Part shown: one piece after another, positions 17,869 to 27,466 of the stretch | Numbering within the stretch: position 1 is the stretch's first letter | Layout of the letters: each line of letters starts with the position of its first letter | Origin: Nocardioides sp. BGMRC 2183 | Lineage (GTDB): Bacteria; Actinomycetota; Actinomycetes; Propionibacteriales; Nocardioidaceae | Direction: 5' to 3' | DNA: 64,000 bases | Assembly (NCBI GenBank): GCA_008123405.1 | Contig: VSSA01000007.1 | Location: 1 to 64,000, forward strand | Position numbers and translations under genes: made by a program | Notes under the pieces: model-generated | Seen by the model: only the letters and a program-made list of their open reading frames with translations | Told to the model about the DNA's origin: nothing | Databases searched by the model: none

Positions 17869-19306
17869 GCAGAGCGAGCCCCCCGGTGAGGGGCTGGTGC
17901 TCTGCGTCGACATCGGCTCGACCTTCACCAAGGTGCTCGCCGTCGACCTCGACACCGCGACCCTGGTCGACTCGGTGTCCGCCCCGACGTGGGCGAGCGA
18001 CGACGTCGGCGATGCGGTGGCGACAGCGCGGAGCCGGCTCGCCGCGCTCGACCCTCGGGCCGCGGACGCCCCGGTGCTCGCCTGCTCCAGCGCCGGCGGT
18101 GGGCTGGGGATCGCGGTCCTCGGCAACGAGGAGCTGGTCACCGCCGAGGCGGGTCGGCGGGTCGCTCTCTCCAGCGGCGGTCGGGTGGTCGGGGTCGTCG
18201 CGACCAGCGAGCAAGCTGGCCTGACCGAGCGGGTGAGCGCCGCCCTGGCCACCGCCGACGTGGTGCTGCTGACCGGGGGGACCGACGGCGGCAACCCCGA
18301 CGCGCTGGTCCGTGGCGCCACCGCCCTGGTGGATGCCGGGTGGGCCGGCCCGGTGGTGGTGGCGGGCAACGCCGTCGCTGTGGAGCGGACCCTCGCGACG
18401 CTGGAGTCCGGTGCGATCAGCGCGGTGGCCGTCGACAACGTGGTGCCACGGATCGGGGTGCTGGCGCCGCACGCCGCCCGCCTTGCGATCCGGGCGATGT
18501 TCCTGGAGCACGTCATCGGCGGCAAGGGGCTCTCGGCCGATGCCGACCTGCTCGCCGCGGTGCGGGGAGCCACCCCGGACCTCGTGTTGCGCGGGGTCGA
18601 GGTGCTCGCCGAGATCGTCGGCGAGGTGGCCGTCGTCGACATCGGCGGCTCCACCTCCGACGTCTACTCGGTGCGTCCTCCCGACCCGGAGGACGCAGGT
18701 CTGGCGCGCGAGGTCGTCGCCACCGGGGCGGCATCCCGCACGGTCGAGGCAGACCTCGGCATGCGGCACTCCGCGCCCGGTGTCCTGGAGGCAGACGATC
18801 CCGCCGCCCGCGCTGCCCGCGTCGCGGGGGCCGGCGCCGGGCCGGGGGAGGGCGTGCTGGCGGGCGGGGCCGAGCGGCGTCGTACCGAACCGGGGTGGGT
18901 GGTCTCCGATGCTGCCGACGACGCCGGGGAATGGGCGGTCGAGATCGAGATCGCCCGCCGCGCCGCCGGCACTGCCGTACGGCGCCATGCCGGCCGTTCG
19001 ACGGTGGTGCTGGCGCCGGACGGGCGGGTGGTCGAGCGCACCGGTGTCGATCTCCGCGAGGTCGGCCTGCTGATCGGGTCGGGCGGGGTGCTGCGCCACG
19101 GTGGCCAGGAGGTGGCCGACCGGGTCCTCGCCGAGTTGGTGGTGGCGCATGACCCGGACGGCTGGCAACTGCCGCAACGGGCCCGGTCGGTGGTGGATCA
19201 GGACTACCTGCTGGTCGCGATCGGGCTGCTGGCCGACACCCATCCCGAGGTGGCCCGCCGCCTCGCCGTCCGGATCGTCCCTGGGCCACTAGGCTCCTCA
19301 GCGTGA
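17861..19306 (+). CDS. GlmL/MutL-type accessory protein of glutamate mutase
   Basis: 481 residues if started at TTG 17861, which overlaps the upstream stop; GTG 17897 is an alternative. The N-terminal phosphate-binding strand-loop CVDIGSTFTK and a second VAVVDIGGSTSDVYSV place it in the actin/ASKHA-like GlmL family (methylaspartate mutase accessory protein). Neither subunit of the mutase is in the window. It overlaps the AI-2E transporter start by 4 bp. Confidence 0.8.
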   Translation: MAEQSEPPGEGLVLCVDIGSTFTKVLAVDLDTATLVDSVSAPTWASDDVGDAVATARSRLAALDPRAADAPVLACSSAGGGLGIAVLGNEELVTAEAGRRVALSSGGRVVGVVATSEQAGLTERVSAALATADVVLLTGGTDGGNPDALVRGATALVDAGWAGPVVVAGNAVAVERTLATLESGAISAVAVDNVVPRIGVLAPHAARLAIRAMFLEHVIGGKGLSADADLLAAVRGATPDLVLRGVEVLAEIVGEVAVVDIGGSTSDVYSVRPPDPEDAGLAREVVATGAASRTVEADLGMRHSAPGVLEADDPAARAARVAGAGAGPGEGVLAGGAERRRTEPGWVVSDAADDAGEWAVEIEIARRAAGTAVRRHAGRSTVVLAPDGRVVERTGVDLREVGLLIGSGGVLRHGGQEVADRVLAELVVAHDPDGWQLPQRARSVVDQDYLLVAIGLLADTHPEVARRLAVRIVPGPLGSSA

Positions 19307-20700
19307 CCCCCGAGGACCGCGACGAGCCGGTCGACCCCGACGAGCCGACCGACACGCGTCCCGACACGGAGCACGAGTCGCGCGAGGACCGGCACGATGA
19401 GGACCGGGACGATGAGGACCGGCACTGGCACTGGCGCCGACCCCGGCTGAGGCCACGTCCCGACCTCGAGGACGAGACGCCCGAGGAGCGCGCGGAACGG
19501 CTGCACGAGGAGACACTGCTGCGCCGTTTCGCCCAGCAGTGGGCGGTGGTGCGGGAGGAGCGTCGCGCCGAGCCGGCGCCGATCTCGACGGGACCGTCCA
19601 ACTACACGCGGGCCCAGGTCCCGTGGGGGCTGGATCTGGCCGCCGGGTGGGCCTGGCGGCTGCTGTTGATCGCCGCCGCCGGATACGCGGTGCTGTGGAT
19701 CTTCGGCTACTTCTCCGTGGTCACCGTGCCGCTGGCGATCGCGCTGCTGATCAGCGCGCTCGCCGCGCCGTTCGTGGCCGGGCTGGCGCGCCTCGGCCTC
19801 CCGCGCGGTCTCTCCGCGCTGCTGGTGGTGCTCGGCGGCTTCGCGATCGTCGCCGCGCTGCTGACCTTCGCCGGTCAGCAGGTGGCCACCGGTGCCTCGG
19901 ACCTCGCCGACTCGACCGTGGAGGGCCTCGGACAGATCCGGCGCTGGCTGCGCGAGGGTCCGCTCAACGCCAGCGACTCCCAGATCAACGAATACATCGC
20001 GAGCGCGCAGACGATGATCCAGGAGCGCTCCCAGAACGGTGAGGTGATCACGCAGGTCACCGAGGTGGGCTCCGCCGTCACCCACGTCGTGGCCGGCTTC
20101 TTCATCGCCCTCTTCGCCACCTACTTCTTCCTCGCCGACGGGGACCGGATCTGGTCCTGGCTGGTGCGGATCGCCCCGCGGGTGGCCCGGGAGCGGGTCG
20201 ACTCCTCGGGCCGGGTCGCGTGGATCTCGCTGGTCCAGTTCGTCCGGGCGACGGTGATCGTGGCGCTGGTGGACGCGATCGGGATCGCGCTGGGCGCGGC
20301 GATCCTGAAGGTGCCGTTCGTGCTGGCGATCGGTGTGCTGGTCTTCCTCGGTGCTTTCGTGCCGATGATCGGGGCCACCATCGCCGGCACCGTCGCGGTG
20401 CTGGTGGCGCTCGTCGACCAGGGGCCGATCACGGCACTGTTGATGCTTGCCGTGGTGATCGGTGTGCAGCAGCTCGAGGGGCACGTGCTGCAGCCGTTCC
20501 TGCTCGGTCGGTGGGTCTCGCTGCACCCGCTCGGCGTCATCGTCGCGATCGCCGGCGGCGTCCTGGTCGCCGGAGTGGTCGGAGCTCTGGTGGCGGTGCC
20601 GTTGGCGGCGGCGACCAACGCGGTGGTGCTGCACCTGGCCGACCTCGCGGTGCCGCCCGAAGAGATGGAAGCAGCGATCGAGGAGCGGCCCGATGAGTGA
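19303..20700 (+). CDS. AI-2E family transporter (PF01594)
   Basis: 465 residues. A highly charged cytoplasmic N-terminus of about 105 residues (Asp/Glu/Arg repeats) precedes about eight membrane helices and the periplasmic-like domain between helices 3 and 4 (about 185-260). The family covers exporters of AI-2, Na+/H+ antiporters and others, so substrate is open. The final codons overlap the ilvA start by 8 bp. Confidence 0.85.
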   Translation: MTPEDRDEPVDPDEPTDTRPDTEHESREDRHDEDRDDEDRHWHWRRPRLRPRPDLEDETPEERAERLHEETLLRRFAQQWAVVREERRAEPAPISTGPSNYTRAQVPWGLDLAAGWAWRLLLIAAAGYAVLWIFGYFSVVTVPLAIALLISALAAPFVAGLARLGLPRGLSALLVVLGGFAIVAALLTFAGQQVATGASDLADSTVEGLGQIRRWLREGPLNASDSQINEYIASAQTMIQERSQNGEVITQVTEVGSAVTHVVAGFFIALFATYFFLADGDRIWSWLVRIAPRVARERVDSSGRVAWISLVQFVRATVIVALVDAIGIALGAAILKVPFVLAIGVLVFLGAFVPMIGATIAGTVAVLVALVDQGPITALLMLAVVIGVQQLEGHVLQPFLLGRWVSLHPLGVIVAIAGGVLVAGVVGALVAVPLAAATNAVVLHLADLAVPPEEMEAAIEERPDE

Positions 20701-21922
20701 TCCAGGTCAGGAGTTCGACCCCGAGCTGATCGCCGGCGCACGTGCACTGGTCGACCAGGTCGCGGTGACCACCCCGTTGATCGAGTCCCGATGGCTGAGT
20801 GGCCGGTTGGACCGACCGGTGCTGCTCAAGTGTGAGAACCTGCAGCGCACGGGGTCGTTCAAGGTCCGTGGGTCGGCGGTCCGGATCGCCCGCCTCGATG
20901 ACGAGGCGCGGGCTCGCGGTGTGGTCGCGGCCTCCGCCGGCAACCATGCGCAGGGCGTGGCGCTGGCCGCCCGCCAGCACGGCATCGACTGCACCGTCTT
21001 CATGCCCGAGGGTGCGCCGATCAACAAGGAGCGCGCCACCCGCAACTACGGCGCCGAGGTGGTCTTCGCCGGCGCCACGCTGGAGGACGCCCTCGCCGCC
21101 GCCGAGGCCCGGGCCGCGGAGACCGGTGCCACCCTGGTCCACCCCTTCGACCACGCCGACATCGTTGCCGGCCAGGGCACGGTGGGTCTGGAGATCCTGG
21201 ACCAGTGTCCCGAGGTCGGCACCGTGGTGGTGCCCACCGGTGGGGGCGGCCTGGTCGGCGGGATCGCCGCCGCCGTGCGCCATGCCCGCGAGGGCGTCCG
21301 GATGATCGGGGTGCAGGCCGCCGCAGCTGCCGCGTTCCCGGCCTCGCTCGCCGCGGGCCACCCGATCCGGCTGACCGAGATGGCCACGATGGCGGACGGG
21401 ATCGCGGTGGGACGCCCGGGCGAGCTGACCCTGGCGCTGGTGCAGTCCTACGTGCAGGAGATCGTCACGGTCGCCGAGGAGTCCCTCTCCCGTGCCCTGC
21501 TCGCGCTCGTGGAGCGGGAGAAGCTGGTGGTGGAGCCCTCTGGTGCTGCCGCTGCGGCTGCCCTCGCCGACGGGACGATCGATCTCGACTCCCTGCCTGA
21601 GGGCCCGATCGTGGTGGTGCTCTCCGGCGGCAACGTGGATCCGCTGCTGCTGGGCAAGGTGATCCGCCACGGCCTCGCGGCGGCCGGACGCTACCTATCC
21701 CTCGACGTCACCATCCCCGACCTGCCCGGCGGACTGGCCCGACTACTGGCCGAGGTCGCCGACGCGGGGGCGAACGTGCTGGAGGTGGTGCACGAGCGCA
21801 CCACTCCCGGTCTCCACCTCGACGAGGTGGAGGTGCACCTACAGCTGGAGACCCGCGGAGACGAACATGCCGCAGCCGTCCTGGAACGGCTGCGGCAGCA
21901 CGGCTTCGTCACCGGCCACTGA
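20693..21922 (+). CDS. ilvA: Threonine ammonia-lyase with C-terminal ACT domain
   Basis: 409 residues from ATG 20693. PLP lysine K57 is in GSFKVRGSA, with the substrate loop ASAGNHAQG and the PLP phosphate cup PTGGGGLVGG. The C-terminal ACT-like domain (about 335-405) suggests allosteric control. It converts L-threonine to 2-oxobutanoate. Length fits the short, catabolic-like form common in actinobacteria that also serves isoleucine synthesis. Confidence 0.92.
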   Translation: MSDPGQEFDPELIAGARALVDQVAVTTPLIESRWLSGRLDRPVLLKCENLQRTGSFKVRGSAVRIARLDDEARARGVVAASAGNHAQGVALAARQHGIDCTVFMPEGAPINKERATRNYGAEVVFAGATLEDALAAAEARAAETGATLVHPFDHADIVAGQGTVGLEILDQCPEVGTVVVPTGGGGLVGGIAAAVRHAREGVRMIGVQAAAAAAFPASLAAGHPIRLTEMATMADGIAVGRPGELTLALVQSYVQEIVTVAEESLSRALLALVEREKLVVEPSGAAAAAALADGTIDLDSLPEGPIVVVLSGGNVDPLLLGKVIRHGLAAAGRYLSLDVTIPDLPGGLARLLAEVADAGANVLEVVHERTTPGLHLDEVEVHLQLETRGDEHAAAVLERLRQHGFVTGH

Positions 21923-21940
21923 CGTTCGCAGCGGCCGGTG
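21910..21940. terminator. Hairpin between convergent ilvA and greA
   Basis: Perfect 8-bp stem CACCGGCC/GGCCGGTG with a 15-base loop, spanning the ilvA stop codon. It lies where two convergent genes meet and could end both transcripts. There is no T-tract, as is common in actinobacteria. Confidence 0.45.
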
Positions 21941-21948
21941 ACGACTCC

Positions 21949-22461
21949 TCAGGCCTGGAACGGCTTGGCGTCCAGGATGGTCACGGTCTGGGTGCGGCCG
22001 TTGACCTCGTAGGAGACCGTGTCGCCCTTGCTCTTGCCGTTGATCGCGGCACCGAGCGGGGCCTCCGGCGTGTAGACGGTGAGCCCGTTGCTGGGGGCCT
22101 CGCGCGAGCCCAGGAGCAGGAAGGTCTCCGCCTCGTCGTCGTCATCGCCTTGGAACTTGTAGGTGACGACCATGCCGGGCTCCACCACGCCGTCGTCCGG
22201 CGGGGTCTCGCCGATCTCGGCGCGACGGATCATGTCCTCGAGCTGGGCGATGCGGGCCTCGTTCTTGCCCTGCTCCTCGCGCGCGGCGTGGTAGCCACCG
22301 TTCTCCTTCAGGTCGCCCTCGTCGCGGGCAGCGCTGATCTCGGCCACGATCTCCTGGCGTCGGGTGCCCTTGAGGTGCTCGAGCTCCGCCTGCAGCTTGT
22401 CGAAGGCATCCTGCGTCAACCAGACGGTGTTCTGGCCGCTGGCCTGCTCGGTCTGCGTCAT
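21949..22461 (-). CDS. greA: Transcription elongation factor GreA
   Basis: 170 residues. The N-terminal coiled coil (about 10-85) carries the tip acidic residues in ISAARDEGDLKENGGYHAAREEQ, and the C-terminal FKBP-like domain has SPLG-type segment APLGAAINGKSKGDTV. It rescues backtracked RNA polymerase by stimulating transcript cleavage. The 240 bp upstream are non-coding and should hold its promoter. Confidence 0.96.
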   Translation of the reverse strand: MTQTEQASGQNTVWLTQDAFDKLQAELEHLKGTRRQEIVAEISAARDEGDLKENGGYHAAREEQGKNEARIAQLEDMIRRAEIGETPPDDGVVEPGMVVTYKFQGDDDDEAETFLLLGSREAPSNGLTVYTPEAPLGAAINGKSKGDTVSYEVNGRTQTVTILDAKPFQA

Positions 22462-22703
22462 GGCTACTCCTGAGTGCTGCTCGGGTTCGGGTGCTTCGGG
22501 GTACTGCGTACTACTGGGTTTCGCACCGGCTGGTGCGGTGATGCCGTCCGACGTCTGGCTGATCGGCCATCAACTCTGGACGTGCGCCACGTCTCCGTGG
22601 CGGCCTGCGGGCGAGCGGCACGCTAGCGGTCGCAGAGCGCGTCGTGGACGGCAGAACCGCCAGTCTAGCAACCGTGGGGTGACGGCGCAGACTCGGCGAG
22701 AGA

Positions 22704-23114
22704 TCAGCGGGGCCGGGGCTGTCCCTCGGCGGTGCAGCCCAACCAGTCGACCGCCGTGGCGCGGCGGTCGGTGTTGATCTCGTAGGAGTGCTCGGGGCCG
22801 TCGGCCGGGTCCGGATGCACGGTGAGCTCGCCGACGACCGTCTTGTCGTGGGCCACCGCACGGACGGTGCAGGAGCTCTCGACCGGCTCGTCGCCGTACT
22901 GCAGACGCACGGTGACGGTGGCCGTGTGGTCGTCGAGGATGTCGTTGGTGATCATCTGCGAGGTCACCGGCGGGTCGGCGTTGAAGACCGTCGCCCAGGC
23001 CAGCCAGCCCAGCCCGGCGAGCACGATGGCGCCGCCGATCACCGCGACCAAGACCCGTCCGGTGCGCGAGGGCGCGCCGTACCGCTGGTCGAGGGAATCG
23101 TCGTGCGTGCTCAC
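22704..23114 (-). CDS. DUF4307 membrane-anchored protein
   Basis: 136 residues: a short cytoplasmic N-terminus (SLDQRYG motif typical of DUF4307), one membrane helix (about 20-42), and an extracytoplasmic beta-rich domain with two Cys (SSCTV, LGCTA). Divergently placed next to mca, a conserved actinobacterial arrangement. Function unknown. Confidence 0.85.
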   Translation of the reverse strand: MSTHDDSLDQRYGAPSRTGRVLVAVIGGAIVLAGLGWLAWATVFNADPPVTSQMITNDILDDHTATVTVRLQYGDEPVESSCTVRAVAHDKTVVGELTVHPDPADGPEHSYEINTDRRATAVDWLGCTAEGQPRPR

Positions 23115-23155
23115 CGGTTCATGCTCCCATGACGCCTCTTCCTACGATGGTGGGC

Positions 23156-24061
23156 ATGTCCGCTGACCGCTCCGCCGGCGCACCCCGTGGCGCAGGGCTC
23201 CGTCTGATGCACGTGCACGCCCATCCCGACGACGAGTCGAGCAAGGGCGCCGCCTCCACGGCCCGTTACGTCGCCGAGGGGGTCGACGTCCACGTGGTGA
23301 CCTGCACCGGCGGCGAGCGCGGCTCGGTGCTGAACCCGAAGATGGACCGCCCGGACGTGCTGGCCAACATCACCGAGATCCGGCGTCAGGAGATGGAGCG
23401 GGCCCGCGACATCCTCGGCGTCACCCAGGACTGGCTCGGCTTCGTCGACTCCGGCTGGCCCGACGGCGATCCCAAGCCGCCACTGCCCGAGGGGTGTTTC
23501 GCCCTCGAGCCGCTCGAGGTGGCGACCGAACGGCTGGTGCGGCTGGTGCGCTCCTTCCGCCCTCAGGTGATGACGACGTACGACGAGCGCGGTGGCTATC
23601 CGCATCCGGACCACATCCGGTGTCACGAGGTCAGCGTCGCCGCCTTCGAGGCGGCCGCGGATCCGGAGCGCTTCCCGGACGCGGGGGAGCCGTGGCAGGT
23701 CAGCAAGCTCTACTACCACCACTCGTTCAACCGGCCCCGGATGCAGGCGATCCACGACGCGATGATCGAGCACGGCCTCGAGTCGCCCTGGGCCGAGCGC
23801 CTGGAGAAGTGGGAGAAGGAGCCGGAGTGGGACGCCCGGATCACCACCCGGGTGCCGTGCGCGGACTACTTCGGTGTCCGGGACCAGGCGCTGCTGGCCC
23901 ACGCCACCCAGATCGATCCCGACGGGTTCTGGTTCGCGATCCCGCGGGAGATCCAGGAGAACGTCTGGCCGACCGAGGACTACGAGCTGGTGGTCAGCCA
24001 CGTGGAGAGCACCCTCCCCGAGGACGACCTCTTCGCCGGGATCACGCCCGACCCTGCTTAG
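23156..24061 (+). CDS. mca: Mycothiol S-conjugate amidase
   Basis: 301 residues from ATG 23156; a TACGAT box ends 10 bases upstream and there is no Shine-Dalgarno, so the message may be leaderless (an in-frame ATG at 23129 is the alternative). LmbE-like zinc hydrolase: [11 protein letters not shown] near the N-terminus and HPDHIRCHE later supply the zinc ligands. It cleaves mycothiol S-conjugates to mercapturates in detoxification. This is the strongest single marker that the host makes mycothiol. Confidence 0.95.
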   Translation: MSADRSAGAPRGAGLRLMHVHAHPDDESSKGAASTARYVAEGVDVHVVTCTGGERGSVLNPKMDRPDVLANITEIRRQEMERARDILGVTQDWLGFVDSGWPDGDPKPPLPEGCFALEPLEVATERLVRLVRSFRPQVMTTYDERGGYPHPDHIRCHEVSVAAFEAAADPERFPDAGEPWQVSKLYYHHSFNRPRMQAIHDAMIEHGLESPWAERLEKWEKEPEWDARITTRVPCADYFGVRDQALLAHATQIDPDGFWFAIPREIQENVWPTEDYELVVSHVESTLPEDDLFAGITPDPA

Positions 24062-24129
24062 CTCGGCTCAGCTCGGCTTAGCGAGGCCGCGGACTCGTCG
24101 GCTGCGGGGCGGAGTGACAGAATGGGCTC

Positions 24130-24378
24130 ATGTTCGCCGGTACTGCCCCGCTCCTGACGGCCGCTGTCGAGAAGTCTCCCGACGCGAACGACGTCGTCGC
24201 CGGCTGGATGGGCTTCGCGGTGTTCATCGGACTGATCGTCGCCGTCGCCGTACTCGGCTGGAGTCTGACCAAGCAGCTGCGGAAGACCGACAAGGCGGCG
24301 GCCGAGGGCGTCTTCGGCGCCGAGGACGCCGAGAAGGTGGCGAAGGCCCGGCGCGGGCCGTCGTTCGACGACCGCTGA
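24130..24378 (+). CDS. Small single-pass membrane protein downstream of mca
   Basis: 82 residues: an N-terminal part of about 25 residues, one membrane helix (MGFAVFIGLIVAVAVLGWSL), then a charged cytoplasmic tail. Such a protein commonly follows mca in actinobacteria. No function is known. Confidence 0.75.
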   Translation: MFAGTAPLLTAAVEKSPDANDVVAGWMGFAVFIGLIVAVAVLGWSLTKQLRKTDKAAAEGVFGAEDAEKVAKARRGPSFDDR

Positions 24379-24399
24379 CGCCCGGCGGCGGGTGGCGGG

Positions 24400-25002
24400 T
24401 CAGGCCAGCAGGTAGCCCCCCACCAGTACGACGACCTCGTCGAGCACCCGGTCCCGGTTGAATCCAGGACGATCCAGCGACCAGCGCAGCGCCACGTTCT
24501 GCACCGCCATCACCAGCACCCACGCCGCCAGGTCGACGTCGGGACGGCGCGAGGACTCCGGCCGGGCGGTCAGGTAGGTGACGAGCACGTCGCGGATCCT
24601 CTGCTCCAGCGCATGCCGCCGTTCGCGGTTGGCGACCTGGGGGAGTTGCTCGGTCAGCACGCGCAACAGCGCCGGGTTGCGCTCCAGGGCGCTGAAGAGC
24701 GCATCCAGGATCGAGCGGACACCGTCCAGCCCGATCGTGCCGGGACCGATCCGGTCGTTGAGCGAGGCGGCGACCTGCTCGGCCACCTCGTCCCAATAGC
24801 GGTCGATGACGATGGTGAGGATCGCGTCCTTGTCGCCGAAGTACTGGTAGAGCGAACCGGGGCTGATGCCGGCCACGGCGGCGACGCGATTGGTCGAGAA
24901 GGCGTCGTAGCCCTGGTCGGCGAGGACCGTCCGGCCGGCATCGATGATGCGCTCGACGGTCTGGCGGGAGCGCTGTTGCCGGGGGCTCTTGCGCATCTGC
25001 AT
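24400..25002 (-). CDS. TetR family transcriptional regulator
   Basis: 200 residues. The N-terminal HTH (about 8-55, VAAVAGISPGSLYQYFGDKDAIL) is canonical TetR, and the C-terminal part has the pattern of a ligand-binding TetR_C domain. It is divergent from the DUF2236 gene with 80 bp between starts, so it probably represses that gene and itself. Confidence 0.9.
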   Translation of the reverse strand: MQMRKSPRQQRSRQTVERIIDAGRTVLADQGYDAFSTNRVAAVAGISPGSLYQYFGDKDAILTIVIDRYWDEVAEQVAASLNDRIGPGTIGLDGVRSILDALFSALERNPALLRVLTEQLPQVANRERRHALEQRIRDVLVTYLTARPESSRRPDVDLAAWVLVMAVQNVALRWSLDRPGFNRDRVLDEVVVLVGGYLLA

Positions 25003-25052
25003 TCACGCAGTCTCCCATCCGGGCCGGGGTCAGCGTGAGATGCGACTTGTAT

Positions 25053-25068
25053 GCGAGCAAACACTCGC
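25053..25068. promoter_or_regulatory. Candidate TetR operator
   Basis: Inverted repeat GCGAG-N6-CTCGC in the middle of the 80-bp divergent intergenic region, 14 bases before the DUF2236 start codon. Placement suits repression of both genes by the adjacent TetR protein. Confidence 0.5.
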
Positions 25069-25082
25069 GTCAGGCTGGAGGC

Positions 25083-26345
25083 ATGACCTCGATCGCCGAC
25101 CCCGCCGACGCCACCGCCCGCTATCCCACCCGCTTCCGTGAGGGCGAGGCGCGATCCCGCCGCCTCGGCCGCCCACTGCGCGTCTTCGGCCGGATCGATG
25201 ACAGCGGCGTGGACGAGGCGCTGATGGACCGGATCGGTCGCGGGTTCTTCGAGACCGACGAGCTCGGCGGACGTCTCGCGCAGGCGATCCGGATGCGAGC
25301 AGGGGAAGCCGGCAGGGTCTCCAGGGAGCAGTTGCGGACCGCGCTGGCAGACGGGATCGACGCGGTGGAGGACCCGCCGCCGGCCCTGGTCGATTTCTTC
25401 GCCGAGGTGGAGCGGGTGCCGGACTGGGTCGACTGGGAGCAGATCGACCACGGCGCCGCGGTCTTCCGGAGACTGGGGCAGAACGCGGCCGACGTACTGC
25501 TGCAGCTGGCGCTGATCGGTGGCTACCGGTTCGGTGGTCCGACCGACCTGTTGGTGGCGACCGGCGGCCTGACCGGCGACATGACCCGGCGCCGGTTGGC
25601 GGAGACGCAGAAGTGGGGCGACAGCCTGGCGGACCCGGGCGCCCTGCGACCTCCGGGATCCGGCCGCCCGCCCGGCGAGGGGTGGCGGCTGACCGTGCAC
25701 GTGCGCGCCATGCACGCACTCGTCAACGCCTCCTTCGCCGACCAGTGGGACACCGATCGGTGGGGATTGCCGATCAACCTGTCCGACCAGGCCTCGACCC
25801 TCGGCCTCTTCGACGGGGTGCTGATCATCGGGTGTCGTGCGCTCGGCGTGCCGATCGGCGCCGCGGACTCCCGGGCGCTGATGCACCTGTGGAAGTACGT
25901 CGGCTGGTTGATGGGTGTGCACGAGGACTTCCTCGTCGACAACGAGTGGGAGCGGCACCGGATCAGCTATCACGTGCTGCTCGCTCAGGCCCCGATGTCC
26001 GAGGCCGGTCCGAAGCTCACCCAGGCGATCGTCGACGCGCAGGCCCAGCGGGCGTTCCCGCGGTGGCCGGCCGCGTTGTTGCCGCTGCGCCGTCGCTTCG
26101 AGACCGAGCGACTGCTGAGCATGCTCACGGTCTTCCTCGGACCGGAGTCGATGCGCGAGTTCGGGCTACCGCTGCGCCCGCCGTGGGCGCACCTGGTCAT
26201 CGGGGCGCTCAACACCGCCCGCTACCGCGTGCTGGCCCGGCTGCCCGGCGGCGAGCGCCGGCTCCGGGCATGGGGTGAGCGACGCGGCCGCGAGGTCGTG
26301 GAGAGCTACTTCGCAGGCGAGGCCGAAGCGCTGAGTCAGCTGTAG
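25083..26345 (+). CDS. DUF2236/MpaB-like oxygenase (latex-clearing protein relative)
   Basis: 420 residues from ATG 25083. Family signatures of the haem-b DUF2236/Lcp group are present: RLAETQKWGDSLADPGALRP followed by TVHVRAMHALVNASF, where the His is the expected axial haem ligand region. Relatives include rubber oxygenase Lcp and mycophenolic acid pathway MpaB. No Tat signal is visible, so unlike secreted Lcp it should be cytoplasmic. Substrate unknown; it ends 10 bp inside the convergent dehydrogenase gene. Confidence 0.83.
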   Translation: MTSIADPADATARYPTRFREGEARSRRLGRPLRVFGRIDDSGVDEALMDRIGRGFFETDELGGRLAQAIRMRAGEAGRVSREQLRTALADGIDAVEDPPPALVDFFAEVERVPDWVDWEQIDHGAAVFRRLGQNAADVLLQLALIGGYRFGGPTDLLVATGGLTGDMTRRRLAETQKWGDSLADPGALRPPGSGRPPGEGWRLTVHVRAMHALVNASFADQWDTDRWGLPINLSDQASTLGLFDGVLIIGCRALGVPIGAADSRALMHLWKYVGWLMGVHEDFLVDNEWERHRISYHVLLAQAPMSEAGPKLTQAIVDAQAQRAFPRWPAALLPLRRRFETERLLSMLTVFLGPESMREFGLPLRPPWAHLVIGALNTARYRVLARLPGGERRLRAWGERRGREVVESYFAGEAEALSQL

Positions 26346-27223
26346 GTGTAGAACCCGCGCCCGGTCTTGCGGCCGAGCAGGCCGGCGTCGACCATCCGGG
26401 CGAGCAACGGCGGGGGAGCGTAGAGCGGCTCCTTGAACTCCTCGTAGAGCGACTCGGCCACGGCCTTGGTGGTGTCCAGTCCGATCAGGTCGGCCAACGC
26501 CAGCGGACCCTGCGGATGGGCGGCGCCGCGCACCAGCCCGGAGTCGATGTCCTCGGCGCTGGCGAAGCCGGACTCATACATCCGGATCGCGGAGAGGATG
26601 AACGGGATGAGCAGGGCGTTCACGACGAACCCGGCGCGGTCCTGGCAGTCGATCGCGTGCTTGCCCAGACCGTCCTGGACGAAGGCGCGGGCGCGGGCAG
26701 CGGTCTCCTCCGAGGTCATCAGTGAGGGCACCAACTCGACCAGGGAGAGCACCGGCACCGGGTTGAAGAAGTGGATGCCCAGCACCTGCTGGGGCCGCGA
26801 GGTGGCGACGGCCAGCTTCATGATCGGGATCGAGGACGTGTTGGAGGCCAGGATCGCCTCGGGCGAGGTCACGATCGTGTCCAGGCGGGCGAAGAGCTCG
26901 GTCTTGGCGTCCTCGTTCTCCACGATCGCCTCGACGACGAGGTCACGGTCGGCCAGCGCCTCGAGGTCGGTGACGTAGCCGATCCGGGACAGCACCGCGT
27001 CGGGATCGTCCAGCTTGCCGCGCTCGGCGGCACGGCGCAGCGACTTCTCGATCCGCGTCTGCGCGGCGTCCGCGGCGCCCTGGTTCGCCTCGGCGACGAT
27101 CACCGAGCGTCCTGAGCGGGCCGCGACCTCCGCGATGCCCGACCCCATCAGGCCGCCGCCGACGACGCCCACCCTCTCCAGTCCGCCGTTGATGGTGGTG
27201 GCGCTGTCGCCCGTCGCGGTCAT
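26336..27223 (-). CDS. 3-hydroxyacyl-CoA (3-hydroxybutyryl-CoA) dehydrogenase
   Basis: 295 residues from ATG 27223 with GGAAGGA upstream. N-terminal Rossmann fold GVVGGGLMGSGIAEVAA, catalytic motif region ILGIHFFNPVPVLSLVELV, and a C-terminal helical domain with RGAAHPQGPLALADLIGLD. It oxidises 3-hydroxyacyl-CoA with NAD(P), in butyrate or beta-oxidation metabolism. Confidence 0.93.
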   Translation of the reverse strand: MTATGDSATTINGGLERVGVVGGGLMGSGIAEVAARSGRSVIVAEANQGAADAAQTRIEKSLRRAAERGKLDDPDAVLSRIGYVTDLEALADRDLVVEAIVENEDAKTELFARLDTIVTSPEAILASNTSSIPIMKLAVATSRPQQVLGIHFFNPVPVLSLVELVPSLMTSEETAARARAFVQDGLGKHAIDCQDRAGFVVNALLIPFILSAIRMYESGFASAEDIDSGLVRGAAHPQGPLALADLIGLDTTKAVAESLYEEFKEPLYAPPPLLARMVDAGLLGRKTGRGFYTYS

Positions 27224-27299
27224 CTGCCGGTCCTTCCGTCGTGGGCCTCCCACGGTAGCCAGTGGGGTCGGCCCACGACGGACCGGTCTCGAACTCGAG

Positions 27300-27466
27300 C
27301 TCAGCTTGGATTCACCGATTCCTCGCTACTGCGCGCCCCCATCCGGGCGCCCTGGCTGCGTCACCGACGCTCGACGGGCAACCAGCCCGCCCTCGCGCCG
27401 GGCTCCTTGCCAGCCCACCCGTCTGGTGACGCTCGCAACGCGACGAATCGGTGAATCCAAGCTCAG
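27300..27466. repeat. MITE-like element with 27-bp terminal inverted repeats
   Basis: Arms 27300-27326 and 27440-27466 are inverted copies matching at 25 of 27 positions (core CTTGGATTCACCGATTC). Nested inside is a second perfect pair, GCGTCACC (27358-27365) and GGTGACGC (27425-27432). The whole can fold into one long hairpin. The right arm contains the stop codon of the next minus-strand gene. No transposase is encoded. The size and nesting suggest a dispersed non-autonomous repeat or a structured terminator. Confidence 0.6.
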
